Counted from the stretch's first letter, positions 23,060 through 32,577 are shown. The stretch is 46,972 nucleotides of DNA from Nonomuraea turkmeniaca (GCF_005889735.1 NZ_VCKY01000058.1:1-46972), one strand, 5' to 3'. The notes: generated by a model from the sequence alone, not told the origin. Program-made: numbers and translations.

Positions 23060-24307
23060 ATGGCCTCCGCCCCGTCCCCTGAGCCCGCCCGGCTCTCCAG
23101 AGGAGCCCCGGCTCTCAGACCGGCCGCGCTCATGGCCGCCGTCCTGATCGCCGTAAGCGCCTGCAGCGCCCCGCCGCCGCCCGACACCGCCCGAACTGCC
23201 GCCTCCAGCACCGTCGCTCCTGTCCGTTCCGGGACCGCGACCGCTTCCACCTCTCCAGGGCTCGCCCGTCTTCCTGATGACGGCATGACGATCGTGATCC
23301 GGCACGCGGCCACTGACCACAGCAAGCCGGATGCCGAGCCCGTGGATCTGGACGACTGTGCGACCCAGCGCAATCTGTCCGCTCAGGGCCGTGCCGACGC
23401 CCGAACGATTGGCCATGCCTTTCGCCGGTCGGGCATGCGCGTCGGCGCGGTCTGGACCAGCCCGTACTGCCGCAGCCGGGACACGGCCGAGCTGGCCTTC
23501 GGCCGCGCCGAGGTGGTCCATGGCCTGGAACGGCTGTATCCACAGCCCGACCAGCAGGCCCAGCAACGTCTGAACGAGCTGATCCGCCGCCAGGCCCCGC
23601 AGACCGGCGAGCCGAACCTGGTGATCGTCAGCCACGGCGTCTACCCGAGCATCTTGTCCCCCGCCGCCCCCATCGCGGAAGGCGAGGCCGCCCTCTACAC
23701 CCGTCGCGGAGACCGCTTCGCCCTGCTGGCGCGCGTCACTCCCGCCCAATGGGCGGCCTACCGGTCACCGGCCATCCCGGCGGCCCGCAGCGTCGTGACC
23801 CTGCCCGCGGGGGCGGCGTTTCGCGTCGCCGTGCCCGGCATCCTGGTCACCAACGCACACCTGGTGGCCGGCGTCGACCAGATCGCCGTCGTGTTGCCCG
23901 ACGGAACCCGCCGCACCGCCCAAGTACTGGGCCGCCGCCAAGACGTCGACATCGCCGCGCTCAAACTCGACGGGACCGCCCTGCCGCCCCTGCACTCCGG
24001 CCTCGGCCTCGGCCGCGCACGCGTCGGCGATCCGGTGCTCGCCATCGGGGCGGCGGGAGCCGTCACCCAGGGCACCATCCAGGACCTCGATCACCCAGTG
24101 ACCCTGCCGGGCGGCACGCGGATTCCCGCCATCCGCACCGACGCCCTGCTCCCGCCCGGCGGCCCCGGCGGGCCGCTGCTCGACGCGCGCGGCACCGTGC
24201 TCGGCGTCCTCACCACCATCCCGGCCGTCCCCGAAGCCGTCGCGATTCCCGTGGACGTGGCCCGGGCAGCCGCCCTGGACATCGTGGACAACCCCGGACC
24301 GCAGTGA
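23060..24307 (+). CDS. Lipoprotein fusing a histidine phosphatase to a serine-less trypsin-like domain
   Basis: The 415-residue product begins with a lipoprotein signal (AALMAAVLIAVSAC, lipobox Cys35). Residues ~75-225 form a histidine-phosphatase (SixA/phosphoglycerate-mutase superfamily) domain: MTIVIRHAATD with nucleophile His82, VWTSPYCRSRDTAEL and VIVSHGVYPS with His192. From ~235 a trypsin-like (HtrA/S1C) fold follows: ILVTNAHLVAGVDQIAVVLP with His267, RRQDVDIAALK with Asp297, but LPPGGPGGPLLDARGTVLGV has Pro369 where the catalytic Ser belongs, so proteolysis is unlikely. Both domains should sit outside the membrane. A shorter start at ATG 23132 is possible. It follows the doxX-like gene closely. 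The fusion is unusual; the second domain may act as a binding module. Confidence 0.82.
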   Translation: MASAPSPEPARLSRGAPALRPAALMAAVLIAVSACSAPPPPDTARTAASSTVAPVRSGTATASTSPGLARLPDDGMTIVIRHAATDHSKPDAEPVDLDDCATQRNLSAQGRADARTIGHAFRRSGMRVGAVWTSPYCRSRDTAELAFGRAEVVHGLERLYPQPDQQAQQRLNELIRRQAPQTGEPNLVIVSHGVYPSILSPAAPIAEGEAALYTRRGDRFALLARVTPAQWAAYRSPAIPAARSVVTLPAGAAFRVAVPGILVTNAHLVAGVDQIAVVLPDGTRRTAQVLGRRQDVDIAALKLDGTALPPLHSGLGLGRARVGDPVLAIGAAGAVTQGTIQDLDHPVTLPGGTRIPAIRTDALLPPGGPGGPLLDARGTVLGVLTTIPAVPEAVAIPVDVARAAALDIVDNPGPQ

Positions 24308-24788
24308 TGCTCGACCAGCACCTCCACGGTAAGCACCAGCCGCTGTTGAACGGCCCGTCCACCGCCAACCCCCGAGACGGCCTTTCAAATCCCTAAGTGG
24401 GTATCAGCTCGGGGCGGGCAGGCCCGTGGGCACTCGGGTGCGCGATGGCAGCGTTCAGGGCGTTCCTGCCGGTCTCCCCGGTCACGGAGGTGTATCCAGT
24501 GCCGGCTGGGGATCCGTGGCCTCAACGTTGAGTCGAACCCTGACTTCGTGCGCGCGTCGCTTCATCCTCGGCTGATGGACGACCGTGGGGTGTGGGCGCG
24601 GCGGGCGATGGGTCGAGAGGCAGGAAGACGCGGGGGAGGTGGTCCGGGCCTGCGGTGATGTCCGGCTGAGCCGGCACGGTTCGATCCTGATTCGGCTCGG
24701 CGGGCGCTCGCGGGAGCGCGCACGCCGAGGACACCCCTCGAAGGGGTGTGAAAGGTGGGAAAGGTCCGCCGCGACGCGTGAAGTACGG
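24308..24788. other. Intergenic stretch without a recognisable gene
   Basis: About 480 bases between two convergent genes. On the minus strand 24402-24490 reads TGETGRNALNAAIAHPSAHG and soon a stop, which looks like the last codons of a lost gene but was not recognised. The only clear element is the hairpin at 24731-24749. Confidence 0.5.
24731..24749 (-). terminator. Hairpin terminator between convergent genes
   Basis: ACACCCCT and AGGGGTGT form a perfect 8-bp stem around CGA, about 40 bases beyond the stop of the minus-strand membrane protein gene. No T-run follows on either strand. Confidence 0.55.
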
Positions 24789-25391
24789 TCAGGCGGACGT
24801 GAAGATGGCGCAGCCGCGGGGAGGGCCGCGCCGGCCCATCTCATGTCCGAGCAGGATCGAGCGCAGGATCACCGGCCGCCGGGCCGGTGGGGCGATGACC
24901 GCGTGAGGCGCCGGAACGGCGAAGATCGCGATGAGCAGGCGGACGGCCAGGCGGCGCAGCACCGCCCAGACGGCCGCCTCGCCGCGGGAAAGCCAGACCG
25001 CCGTCAGCACGACCGCCCAGGCGTGCATGGTCAGCATGCCGATGTCCGGCACCAACCCGGAGTGGGCGTGCGCATGCCCGGCCGCGGCCTCCACGGCATG
25101 CACCGAGGAGAACAACAGGTGCAGCGCGACCTGCGCGACGGTCAACGTCGCGACGATGACCGCAAGTGACCGCTCCCGCCCAGCCAGCAGGTGCGCCGGC
25201 ACGAACGAGACGCCCCACGCGACCAGGAGGCATGCCACCGAGACCGAACCGCCCGCCAGCAGGTGGGCCACCAGGCCGAGCACGACCGACACCGCCGCGA
25301 AGGCGGCGGCCCGCAGCGCGCGCAGCGAGGCGCCGGCGGACCCGGCGACCGGCGCGGCGGCCGGCGCGATGGCTAATGCGGTGGCTGACAT
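24789..25391 (-). CDS. Integral membrane protein, unknown function
   Basis: ATG 25391 gives 200 residues with five or so hydrophobic helices (SLRALRAAAFAAVSVVLGLV; GSVSVACLLVAWGVSFVPAH; SLAVIVATLTVAQVALHLLF; IGMLTMHAWAVVLTAVWLSR; LAVRLLIAIFAVPAPHAVIA). A His-rich loop (AAAGHAHAHSG) and further His residues in helices (QVALHLLF, LTMHAW) are reminiscent of membrane proteins found beside copper- and cytochrome-assembly genes. The upstream remnant at 25485-25862 looks like a CtaG-type copper/oxidase-assembly protein, which would fit. Function not established. Confidence 0.75.
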   Translation of the reverse strand: MSATALAIAPAAAPVAGSAGASLRALRAAAFAAVSVVLGLVAHLLAGGSVSVACLLVAWGVSFVPAHLLAGRERSLAVIVATLTVAQVALHLLFSSVHAVEAAAGHAHAHSGLVPDIGMLTMHAWAVVLTAVWLSRGEAAVWAVLRRLAVRLLIAIFAVPAPHAVIAPPARRPVILRSILLGHEMGRRGPPRGCAIFTSA

Positions 25392-25484
25392 GGCGCCGCC
25401 ATCATCGCATGGCGTGCCGCCGGTTTCCCGAATGGGCCGGAAGGCTGCTGGCCTGGGCATGTACCCCCTTCCTGGCAAGCTGTC

Positions 25485-25862
25485 CTAAAGCGGTGGACTC
25501 GTGCGTAGCCGCGCCAGTGCCGTCTGCCTGAGCCAGAGCATGCGCTCGGCCAGCACGGCCGCCGCCGGCAGCGGCAGGAGCATGAGCACGGCCCCGGCCA
25601 GTCGCTGGTCGGCCAGCACGTCGGCGACGCCGGGCGGCGCCGCCAGGGAGAACCACGTGAACGCGACCGGGGACCGAGCAGCAGAAAGGCACCGAGGGCG
25701 AGATGGGCCAGGGCCACCGCCGCCAGCAGCCTGGCTCGGGTGGCCCACGCGTGGCACAGGGTCGACGCCCGCCATGCTGGCGATCCACCTCGCCGTGGCG
25801 ATGTGCTCAAGCTGGTGGCTGGCCCGCGGCGAGGTGGCGTTGGCCATGTTGCTGCACCTCAA
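25485..25862 (-). pseudogene. CtaG-like membrane protein remnant
   Basis: On the minus strand one frame carries ATRARLLAAVALAHLALGAF and LLLGP, then near 25680 coding jumps to a second frame with VAFTWFSLAAPPG and VLADQRLAGAVLMLLPLPAA followed by the stop. The DQxxAGxxM turn followed by a helix resembles the C-terminus of cytochrome c oxidase assembly (CtaG/caa3-type) proteins. The N-terminal two thirds of such a protein are missing. Identification is tentative; the frameshift and truncation are clear. Confidence 0.5.
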
Positions 25863-25959
25863 CCAGGCCTACGTGGAAGAGGTAAGGGGCCTGCTCGCTG
25901 CTGCTATCACCCTCCTGGCAGCTCTGCCGGTCCCCAGTTGGTTCGCGTTCACTCCGATC

Positions 25960-26420
25960 CGGCGGGAGACGCCCCGCCGAGCTGTCGCCCTGCTGGCGCA
26001 GGTGGTTGTGGATCGACGGCGGCCGCCACATCATGACTTCGTTCACGTCGGCAACCTCGCTGACGCCGTCGTGCTGGCGCTCACCCGCGGTCGCCACGGC
26101 GCGCGCCGTACTACGTCACTGACGACACCCCCATGCCGATCCGCGACTTCTTCACCGCCCTGATGGCAACCCAGGGTGTTGACGTCACCGCCAGCCGGAG
26201 CATCCCGCGGGCCATCGCCGCGCCGATCGTAGCCCTGGTGGACGGCAGCGCACGCCTGCTCCGCAGGCGCACCCGCCCCCGGTCACCAACTGGCTGGTCG
26301 CCAACATGGGCCGCGACCGCTCCTACGACAGCAGCGCCGCCCGCACCGACCTCGGCTACCGACCGCGCGTCAGCGTCGATGCCGGCCTACGGGAAATGCA
26401 CCCCAGCCCGCCGGCCGTGA
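25960..26420 (+). pseudogene. NAD-dependent epimerase/3-beta-HSD-like gene, multiply frameshifted
   Basis: Pieces in successive frames read together: WIDGGRHH, then FVHVGNLADAVVLALTRGRH, then YYVTDDTPMPIRDFFTALMA with SRSIPRAIAAPIVALVDG, and finally VTNWLVANMGRDRSYDSSAA with LGYRPRVSVDAGLREM. This is the C-terminal half of an extended-SDR sugar epimerase/hydroxysteroid-dehydrogenase-like enzyme. At least three frameshifts (near 26030, 26100, 26275) and no N-terminal NAD-binding GxxGxxG half remain. A decayed gene, not a sequencing problem. Confidence 0.75.
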
Positions 26421-26615
26421 TGCCGATTCGGCGTAGTGGGTCAACAGTCGCAAGATCTGTGGCTGTGATGCGGCTGCGGCAGGCTCGCCGCTGGGCTCGA
26501 TCAACGCAACGCCCATCGCTCATCGGATTAGTCGCTCACGTACGGCCTGCGCTCACTCACCCGGCCATCTCAGCATATCCACGCCCATCAGCCAGGAATA
26601 ACGCTAAGGGTTCAC

Positions 26616-26762
26616 TCAGTCGCACAGTGACATCAGAGCCATGAAGTCGCGAACCGCTCTCTCGGGCGGCAGTAGCGGCGGCGTGATTCTGCTGAGCTTG
26701 TGCGGATCGGCGTCCTCGAAGTGGGACTCCAGCCACAAGAGGGCGTTCAGGTCTTGCGTCAT
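26616..26762 (-). CDS. Possible 48-residue protein
   Basis: ATG 26762 to TGA 26616 encodes MTQDLNALLWLESHFEDADP followed by HKLSRITPPLLPPERAVRDF and a short tail ending LCD. The composition is protein-like and acidic/amphipathic, and third positions are moderately GC-rich, but no good ribosome-binding site is present and no family is recognised. The sequence either side (26421-26615 and 26763-26818) holds nothing clear. Confidence 0.35.
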   Translation of the reverse strand: MTQDLNALLWLESHFEDADPHKLSRITPPLLPPERAVRDFMALMSLCD

Positions 26763-26818
26763 AACATGATCTTGAACAGCCTCTGCTCACGCCTGATCAC
26801 CGGCCCAGGCCATAGGAT

Positions 26819-27763
26819 CTATTCGTGCAGCCGGATAGGCGTGCCGGCAATGGGCGGCGCGGTCGCCGGTCCTGCGGTTCCGATCTCGACCTCCACGTCG
26901 GCCGTCCGGCTGTCCGAATCCGTGGCCGCTGGTTCCGGTCCGTTGCGGAATCGGTAACCGGTCGACCGGAGGTGCCGGTATTCGAATATGGCCAGCACCA
27001 GCGCCGTGGCCGCGCCGCAAAGGTTCAGCATGAGCCACAGCCAGTCGGGCACGCCATTGGTGTCGCGTGCGATGATCTCCTGGCCGCTGATCAGCAGCAT
27101 GAGACTCGTTGTGCCGATCGGTGCGAGCAGCGGATGGATATCGCCCATCCAGAATCCGGTGCGCGCTGCCCAGTAGATCGTGCAATACCAGAAGCACAAG
27201 AACCAGGGAACGAGGACGAACGCCAAGCCTATCGCGGCGAGCAGCCAGAGTGCTGCTGCCCCCGAGGCGTTGACGTCGATGTCACGCTGAAATTGGGCGT
27301 CACCGTTGGCGAGGGAGTCGATGCTGAGCTCACCGGCTGCGGCGAAGATTAACACGATCGGCAGGTAGAAGAAGGTCAGTGCGAGCGCCGCACGTCCTAT
27401 CAGAAGCAGTACGCCGGGCAGGAGTTGGATGCGGTGGCCGGAGCGGGTCACGATGAATATCACGAGGATCGGTAGCGGCAGCAAAACCAAGGCAAGCCGC
27501 CCGGTTTCCATCGCCTTTCGGATGATGTTGGCCCAAACGTCCTGATAGCGGGAGGTCGCTATCAGGATCACGCCGAGGCCGACCACCGATCGCCAGAACG
27601 CGAGCCGGTTCAGCATCCGGTCTTTGCGCAATGGGCCGACCCGGGGTTTGAACAGGAACTTGGCGGTCATCCATGGAAAGAGCACGGTGGCGATGACGCG
27701 CCTGGCCGCGTGGCCATCATCGGGGTCGGGCCTGCGGCCGTGCTGCGGTTGTACTGCGGACAT
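26819..27763 (-). CDS. Polytopic membrane protein, unknown function
   Basis: ATG 27763 has AAAGGAG at 27768-27774 and gives 314 residues, shorter than the frame's first Met. About six transmembrane segments are visible (SVVGLGVILIATS; LALVLLPLPILVIFIVT; GVLLLIGRAALALTFFYLPI; AALWLLAAIGLAFVLVPWFL; TSLMLLISG; WLWLMLNLCGAATALVLAIF). The C-terminal ~50 residues are polar and acidic, probably cytoplasmic. It is followed on the same strand, after a gap, by the DUF3592 protein gene upstream; the two could be expressed together. No enzymatic or transport motif is seen. Confidence 0.8.
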   Translation of the reverse strand: MSAVQPQHGRRPDPDDGHAARRVIATVLFPWMTAKFLFKPRVGPLRKDRMLNRLAFWRSVVGLGVILIATSRYQDVWANIIRKAMETGRLALVLLPLPILVIFIVTRSGHRIQLLPGVLLLIGRAALALTFFYLPIVLIFAAAGELSIDSLANGDAQFQRDIDVNASGAAALWLLAAIGLAFVLVPWFLCFWYCTIYWAARTGFWMGDIHPLLAPIGTTSLMLLISGQEIIARDTNGVPDWLWLMLNLCGAATALVLAIFEYRHLRSTGYRFRNGPEPAATDSDSRTADVEVEIGTAGPATAPPIAGTPIRLHE

Positions 27764-27860
27764 CTGGCTCCTTTGCGATATCAACTCGGCACCGCGGACG
27801 CTCTGGTTTTGGACGGAGAAGCCAGTGCTCGCAGGAGTTCGGAGCGCGGCCCCATCGGAG

Positions 27861-28331
27861 TCAGACGATATTGAGAGTGATGAGCACGCTGAGGGTCACC
27901 AAAAGCAGGCCGAAGCCCGTCAAGATCCGCCCCATGGCGGAGCCGCGCTGACCGCCGGTGTCGATGCGGGCATGTCGCAGTTTTTGAGGGTCGTAGAGGA
28001 TGGAGACGCGATCTCCTGGTTGAGGAGGGCTGGCCTCACCGAACTTCGAGGTGACCTCGACCTCGTGGCCTTCGAGGGTCGTGAAACGGAAGATCGGCTT
28101 GCATGTAGAGCTATCAGGGTCCCGACTCTGCACCAGACCGGTGATGACGCCGGGTACCCGAACCCCGCGGGCACGGAGCCGTCGTGCGCTGATCAGCAGC
28201 CAGGTACCGTACGCCAGGTATACCAACCCAAAGAAACAGATCAGCCCGGGTGAAGATGTCGATTCCAATAAGGGTCGCCTTTCGCTAAAGTGAGAATCAG
28301 CCGTGGCAAGGATTGGTTTCCCGCGTGCCAT
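27861..28331 (-). CDS. DUF3592-type membrane protein
   Basis: The 156-residue frame has two transmembrane helices (GLICFFGLVYLAYGTWLLIS; GRILTGFGLLLVTLSVLITL) flanking a soluble beta domain with the pattern RVPGVITGLVQSRD, PIFRFTTLEGHEVEV and PGDRVSILYDPQ, typical of DUF3592 proteins. The function of this family is unknown; the domain is thought to face the outside. The start is uncertain: 28331 has no clear ribosome-binding site, and a TTG near 28270 behind GAAAGGCGAC would omit the charged N-terminus. Confidence 0.8.
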   Translation of the reverse strand: MARGKPILATADSHFSERRPLLESTSSPGLICFFGLVYLAYGTWLLISARRLRARGVRVPGVITGLVQSRDPDSSTCKPIFRFTTLEGHEVEVTSKFGEASPPQPGDRVSILYDPQKLRHARIDTGGQRGSAMGRILTGFGLLLVTLSVLITLNIV

Positions 28332-29028
28332 AAGGCTCGGTAAGGTGGTCTGCCCCTACTGCGGTTCTCCTTCATGTACGTGGTGTTCAGATGTGGAATA
28401 ACTTCTTTAGGCGTTTGACTAAGTTGCCGACGGGTTGGTTCATGCGTGTGATCGGAGTGTGAGCGGAGTCACATTCACGTTTTTTGCGGGCCGATCAATA
28501 CGGACAACAAGGCATTCATGGCTGCAAACGATCCGATCTGGGAGGTGCTGTCCGGCGCTGATGACCATGTCAATCTCCATGGCCATAGAATGTATGTGCT
28601 AATTACAGTCGTGTTCACGAGAGTGAACGAGTGCCGAAATCGTCAGTGCGGGATGAAGGTGGTGGCCCCACACGTGGCGCCGGACCCTGGCCCTGGCCTG
28701 AGGGTAAGTCTGGCGCGCAGTAACTCATCTCATGTTGTGAGACCGAGTAGCTGAGGGTCGTCGTCGGGGCGGCGGTAGTCGTTGGTGGCTGCGGGGATGT
28801 TGGTCCAGCCGATCAGGCGGGCCAAGCCAACGGCCAGGCAGAGCATCACGATCTTCTGCTCCACCTACGGTTATTGTGTGGCCGTGATGCCCACTGAGCC
28901 CTTTCATTCTGGGTAACCGGCGGTCTCCTCGCGCCTCGCAGTCGTCCTGAACCAAAGGCGTGCCAGTGGCGTCGAACTCTCCTGAAGGCGCGGCAATCAC
29001 GCGCTCGCTCGGCGGGGTGGAGAGTGCG
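28332..29028. other. Long intergenic region upstream of the kinase gene
   Basis: Base composition falls well below the window average between 28340 and 28640, suggesting noncoding or foreign DNA. A short minus-strand frame (28846 to 28730; MLCLAVGLARLIGWTNIPAA, then a polar tail) may be the end of a lost gene. No promoter or RNA gene could be assigned with confidence. Confidence 0.4.
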
Positions 29029-32000
29029 ATGGCGGCGGGTGATCCTGATCGGCTGGGTGGATACTGGGTGGCGCGGCAGCTGGGCGAGGGCGGCCAGGGC
29101 GTCGTTTACGAGGCCTACGACGACGCGGGAGGCCGAGTAGCGGTCAAGGTGCTCCGGCGCGGATCCCGGGGCAAGGACTTCGCCCGGGAGGTGGCTGCGG
29201 CGCAGCGGGTGGCCTCGTTCTGCACCGCGCGGCTGATCGCGGCGGACGGCTCGGGCGACCAGCCGTACCTGGTGAGCGAGTACGTCGAGGGACCGAGCCT
29301 GCGCCGGGCCGTGGAGGAGGGCGGGGCGTTCTCCGGTGACCGGCTGCACGCCTTGGCGATCGGCATGATGACCGCGCTGGTGGCGATCCATGAGGCGGGC
29401 GTGGTGCACCGGGATCTGAAGCCGGACAACGTGCTGCTGAGCCCCGAGGGCCCGCGGGTGATCGATTTCGGGATCGCCCGTACCCAGGAGATGTCGCATT
29501 CGGCGTCCAACCAGGTGCGGGGCACTCCGCCGTACATGTCCCCGGAGGTGCTGAGCGGCGAACGGGCGGGGCCCGCCTCGGATGTGTTCGCGTGGGCGGC
29601 GGTGGTGCTGTTCGCGGCCACAGGACGCAGCCCGTTCGAGGCGACGACGATGGGCGCGATCATGCATCGGGTGCTGACGCTGGAGCCGGACTGCGAGATG
29701 CTGCCACCGGTACTGCGTTCCGCGGTGAGTCGCGCCCTGGCCAAACCGGCGCGGGACCGCCCTCCGGCTCGGGATCTGCTGCTGGATCTGCTGAGCGGCC
29801 GAGGCGGGCGCGGGCCCGGCGGAGCGCTGCTGGATCGCGGGTTCAGCGCCGCGGCGCGGGCGCGGCCGGCGGTGATGGTGGCCTCGCCGCCGTTGGGGGC
29901 GGTGGCGGAGAGGATGTACGACGCCCTGCCCTCTGCCGAGCGGGCGGTGGTGCCGGACGTGTTGCTGCGGTTGATCCAGACGGGCGACGGCGGCGAGGAC
30001 GTGCTGCGGACCGCCGATCCGACGGAGGTGTGCGGGGGCCGGCCCGGCCACGAGACGGTCCTTACGGCCTTGCTGGGGGCCGGCCTGGTCGTCAGGCAGG
30101 ACGCCGGAGTGCGGCTGGCGAACGCGGCGCTGCCCCGGGCATGGCCGCGATTACGAGAGTGGCTGGAGGCTGAGCGGCCAGGGCTGGCGATCCACCGGCG
30201 GCTGAGCGAGGCGGCGCGATTGTGGGACCTCCACGAACGCCGTCCGAGCGACCTGTACCAGGGCAGCGCCTTGGAGGTCGCGCGTACGTGGGCGACCGGC
30301 GGGCGGCGCTATCTGACCCTGAGCCCGCTGGAGGACCGGTTTCTGACCGAGGGGCTGACGGCGGCGGCGCGCCGGTCACGGCGGCGCCGCCAGGTGACGG
30401 CCGCGCTGGCGGCGCTGACACTGGTCGCGTCGGGCGCGGGCGTGTACGCCGAGGCGCGGCGGCGCGAGGCGGTGACGGAGAGGGCGGCGGTGGCGGCGCA
30501 CCTGGAACGGGCGGTGGCCCGGTCCCTGGTGATCCGCGCGCAGGGGATGCGGCCGGCCGATCCGCGCACGGCGATGCTGCTGAACGTGGCGGCGTGGCGG
30601 ATCGGCCCACAGGAACCGGAGACGCTGGCGGGATTGCGCGAGGCGCTGACGCATCCGGCCCGGGACGTGTTCTCCCCTCCGGACGCGGCCCCCGGAACGG
30701 TGTACGCGCTGAACACCACGGGCACGATGCTGGTCGGGGTGCGCGAGGGCGTGGCGACGGTGTGGGACGTGGCCGGGCACAAGCGGGCCGGTCGGCTGAC
30801 GGGCGTGGGCGCGGGTGTACGGCAGGCGGCCCTGAACCACGACGGTTCGCTGCTGGCGGTGCGAGACGAACGGTCGGTGCGGCTGTGGGATGTACGGTCG
30901 GGGCGGCCGGTGGGCACCGGGTTCGGCGGCGGATACACGTTCCTGGTGCAGGAGTCCATGCGGTTCAGCTCCGACGGCAGGTTCCTCCGGCTGCCCTCGG
31001 GGATGGAGGTGCCGAACACGGTGTGGGTGGATGTGCGCACCCGCCGGGCACTCCGCGCGCCGGGGGGCGCCCTGGTGGACGAGCTCGGCCCGGACGGCAG
31101 GTACGCGGTGACGGGCCTGAACTCCGTTGGCACCTCGCGGGTGCGGGTGTGGGATCTGGTGTCGGGCAAGGAGCGCGCGCTGGAGTACCTGGAGGACAGG
31201 AGGGACGTCACGGATGCGTTGTTCAGCGCGGATGGCAAGGTCTTCGCCACGGTGCGCGATGGCGCGGTGAGCTTCTGGGATCTCGCCACGGGCACCGCGC
31301 TGGACTGGACGTTCGCCGACGGTGCGGGCACGCGCCATGTGGCGCTGTCGCCGGACGGGGCGCTGCTGGTGACCGATGACGACGACGAGATCGCGGTGTA
31401 CCGGACCGCGGACGGCAGCGAGCTGTCGCGGGTGCCGTTCGCGACGTCGGGGGTGGAGGCGCCCTCGGCGTTCGGCGCCGACGGCAGAACGCTACGGCTG
31501 CTGGGCGAGAACGGGACGGTGCTGACGTTGCGGACGGCCGAGCCGGGCGGTGCGCGGGCCGCCGAACCGGTGAGCGGCGCGCTGGGCGGGACCACGGCGG
31601 CGGCGGTCATAGAGGGCCGGCTGGAGGTGCGGAACGCGGAGACCGGCGGGTCGCCGCGATCGTTGCGGGTCGCCGCCGAAGGGGCCGGCGCGGACGGCCC
31701 CCCCTGTTGCGAGGTGGCGGTCAGCCCTGACGGCTCGCTGGTCGCGGTGGGCGGATTCCTGAGCCTGGCGGGGGCCGACCCCAAGAGAGCGTCGGTGGCG
31801 GTGCTGGACGCGGCCGATCTCACGGTCAAGGCGGTGTTCGCGATCAAGCAGCAGATGGAGGGGGTGTCGACGCTGGAGTTCGGCCCGGACGGCTCCTCGC
31901 TGGCCGTCTCTCCCACCCAGGTGGGCGATCTGGACGAGGGCAGCGAGGCGCCGACGGAGCTGTGGCGATGGCGTACGAAGAAGGCAACGCTGCTGCGGGA

Positions 32001-32577
32001 GGCGCACGCGAACCAGCCGGTGGCGTTCGGCCCGGACGGCCGGACCTTGGTCACCGGGACCGGAGCGGTGATGGAGATCCCGTCCGGGCGCGTGGTACGG
32101 CGGCTGGACGCGGGCATCCCGGTCTTCGGCCCCGGCGGCAGATCACTGGCGATGGCGGGACCGGCGGGAATCACCGTGTGGGACACCCGCACTTGGCGGC
32201 CGTCGGCGGTGCGGCTGGCGGCGAAGTCCGCGTCGGCGCCCGCCTTCTCCCACGACGGCCGCACGCTGGCGGCGTCCACACCGGCCGGGGTCCGCCTGTG
32301 GGATGTGGCGACGGGACGTTCCATGGGGGCGTTCGCCGCTGGAGAGGAGGCGGTGGACCTGTCGTTCGCGCCCTCGGACGGGCTGCTGTACACGGTCGGG
32401 GTGCGGGGTGAGGTGCGGGCGGAGAAAATGGATCCGGCACTGACGGCGACGGCGGTGTGCGCGCTCGCGGGACATGAGCTGTCGCCGGGGGAGTGGCACC
32501 GCTTCGTCCCCGAGCTGCCCTACCGCCGGGTCTGTGCCCCCTCGACCCAGCCGGGACAAGCACGATCGTGGTCATGA
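29029..32577 (+). CDS. Ser/Thr protein kinase with central nSTAND-like region and WD40 propeller
   Basis: ATG 29029 is preferred (GGTGGAGAG upstream; MAAGDPDRLGGYWV is the usual kinase opening) over GTG 28960. Of 1182 residues, ~10-265 are a PknB-type kinase: LGEGGQGVVYEA loop (18-29), Lys40 in VAVKVL, HRDLKPDN (127-134), DFG (146-148), then GTPPYMSPEVLSGERAG. A helical segment resembling the C-terminal part of nSTAND NTPases follows, but without a P-loop; a transmembrane helix (VTAALAALTLVASGAGVY) is near 455-475. From ~555 to the end come WD40-type repeats (VWDVAGHKRAGRL, LWDVRSGRPVG, VWDLVSG, FWDLATG, LWDVATG), probably extracytoplasmic. Likely a membrane receptor kinase sensing a protein ligand through the propeller; targets unknown. 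Confidence 0.9.
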   Translation: MAAGDPDRLGGYWVARQLGEGGQGVVYEAYDDAGGRVAVKVLRRGSRGKDFAREVAAAQRVASFCTARLIAADGSGDQPYLVSEYVEGPSLRRAVEEGGAFSGDRLHALAIGMMTALVAIHEAGVVHRDLKPDNVLLSPEGPRVIDFGIARTQEMSHSASNQVRGTPPYMSPEVLSGERAGPASDVFAWAAVVLFAATGRSPFEATTMGAIMHRVLTLEPDCEMLPPVLRSAVSRALAKPARDRPPARDLLLDLLSGRGGRGPGGALLDRGFSAAARARPAVMVASPPLGAVAERMYDALPSAERAVVPDVLLRLIQTGDGGEDVLRTADPTEVCGGRPGHETVLTALLGAGLVVRQDAGVRLANAALPRAWPRLREWLEAERPGLAIHRRLSEAARLWDLHERRPSDLYQGSALEVARTWATGGRRYLTLSPLEDRFLTEGLTAAARRSRRRRQVTAALAALTLVASGAGVYAEARRREAVTERAAVAAHLERAVARSLVIRAQGMRPADPRTAMLLNVAAWRIGPQEPETLAGLREALTHPARDVFSPPDAAPGTVYALNTTGTMLVGVREGVATVWDVAGHKRAGRLTGVGAGVRQAALNHDGSLLAVRDERSVRLWDVRSGRPVGTGFGGGYTFLVQESMRFSSDGRFLRLPSGMEVPNTVWVDVRTRRALRAPGGALVDELGPDGRYAVTGLNSVGTSRVRVWDLVSGKERALEYLEDRRDVTDALFSADGKVFATVRDGAVSFWDLATGTALDWTFADGAGTRHVALSPDGALLVTDDDDEIAVYRTADGSELSRVPFATSGVEAPSAFGADGRTLRLLGENGTVLTLRTAEPGGARAAEPVSGALGGTTAAAVIEGRLEVRNAETGGSPRSLRVAAEGAGADGPPCCEVAVSPDGSLVAVGGFLSLAGADPKRASVAVLDAADLTVKAVFAIKQQMEGVSTLEFGPDGSSLAVSPTQVGDLDEGSEAPTELWRWRTKKATLLREAHANQPVAFGPDGRTLVTGTGAVMEIPSGRVVRRLDAGIPVFGPGGRSLAMAGPAGITVWDTRTWRPSAVRLAAKSASAPAFSHDGRTLAASTPAGVRLWDVATGRSMGAFAAGEEAVDLSFAPSDGLLYTVGVRGEVRAEKMDPALTATAVCALAGHELSPGEWHRFVPELPYRRVCAPSTQPGQARSWS

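Noticed and set aside
30309..32393. Very long minus-strand frame inside the kinase gene
   Set aside because: Antisense shadow caused by high GC; no start context or recognisable domain.
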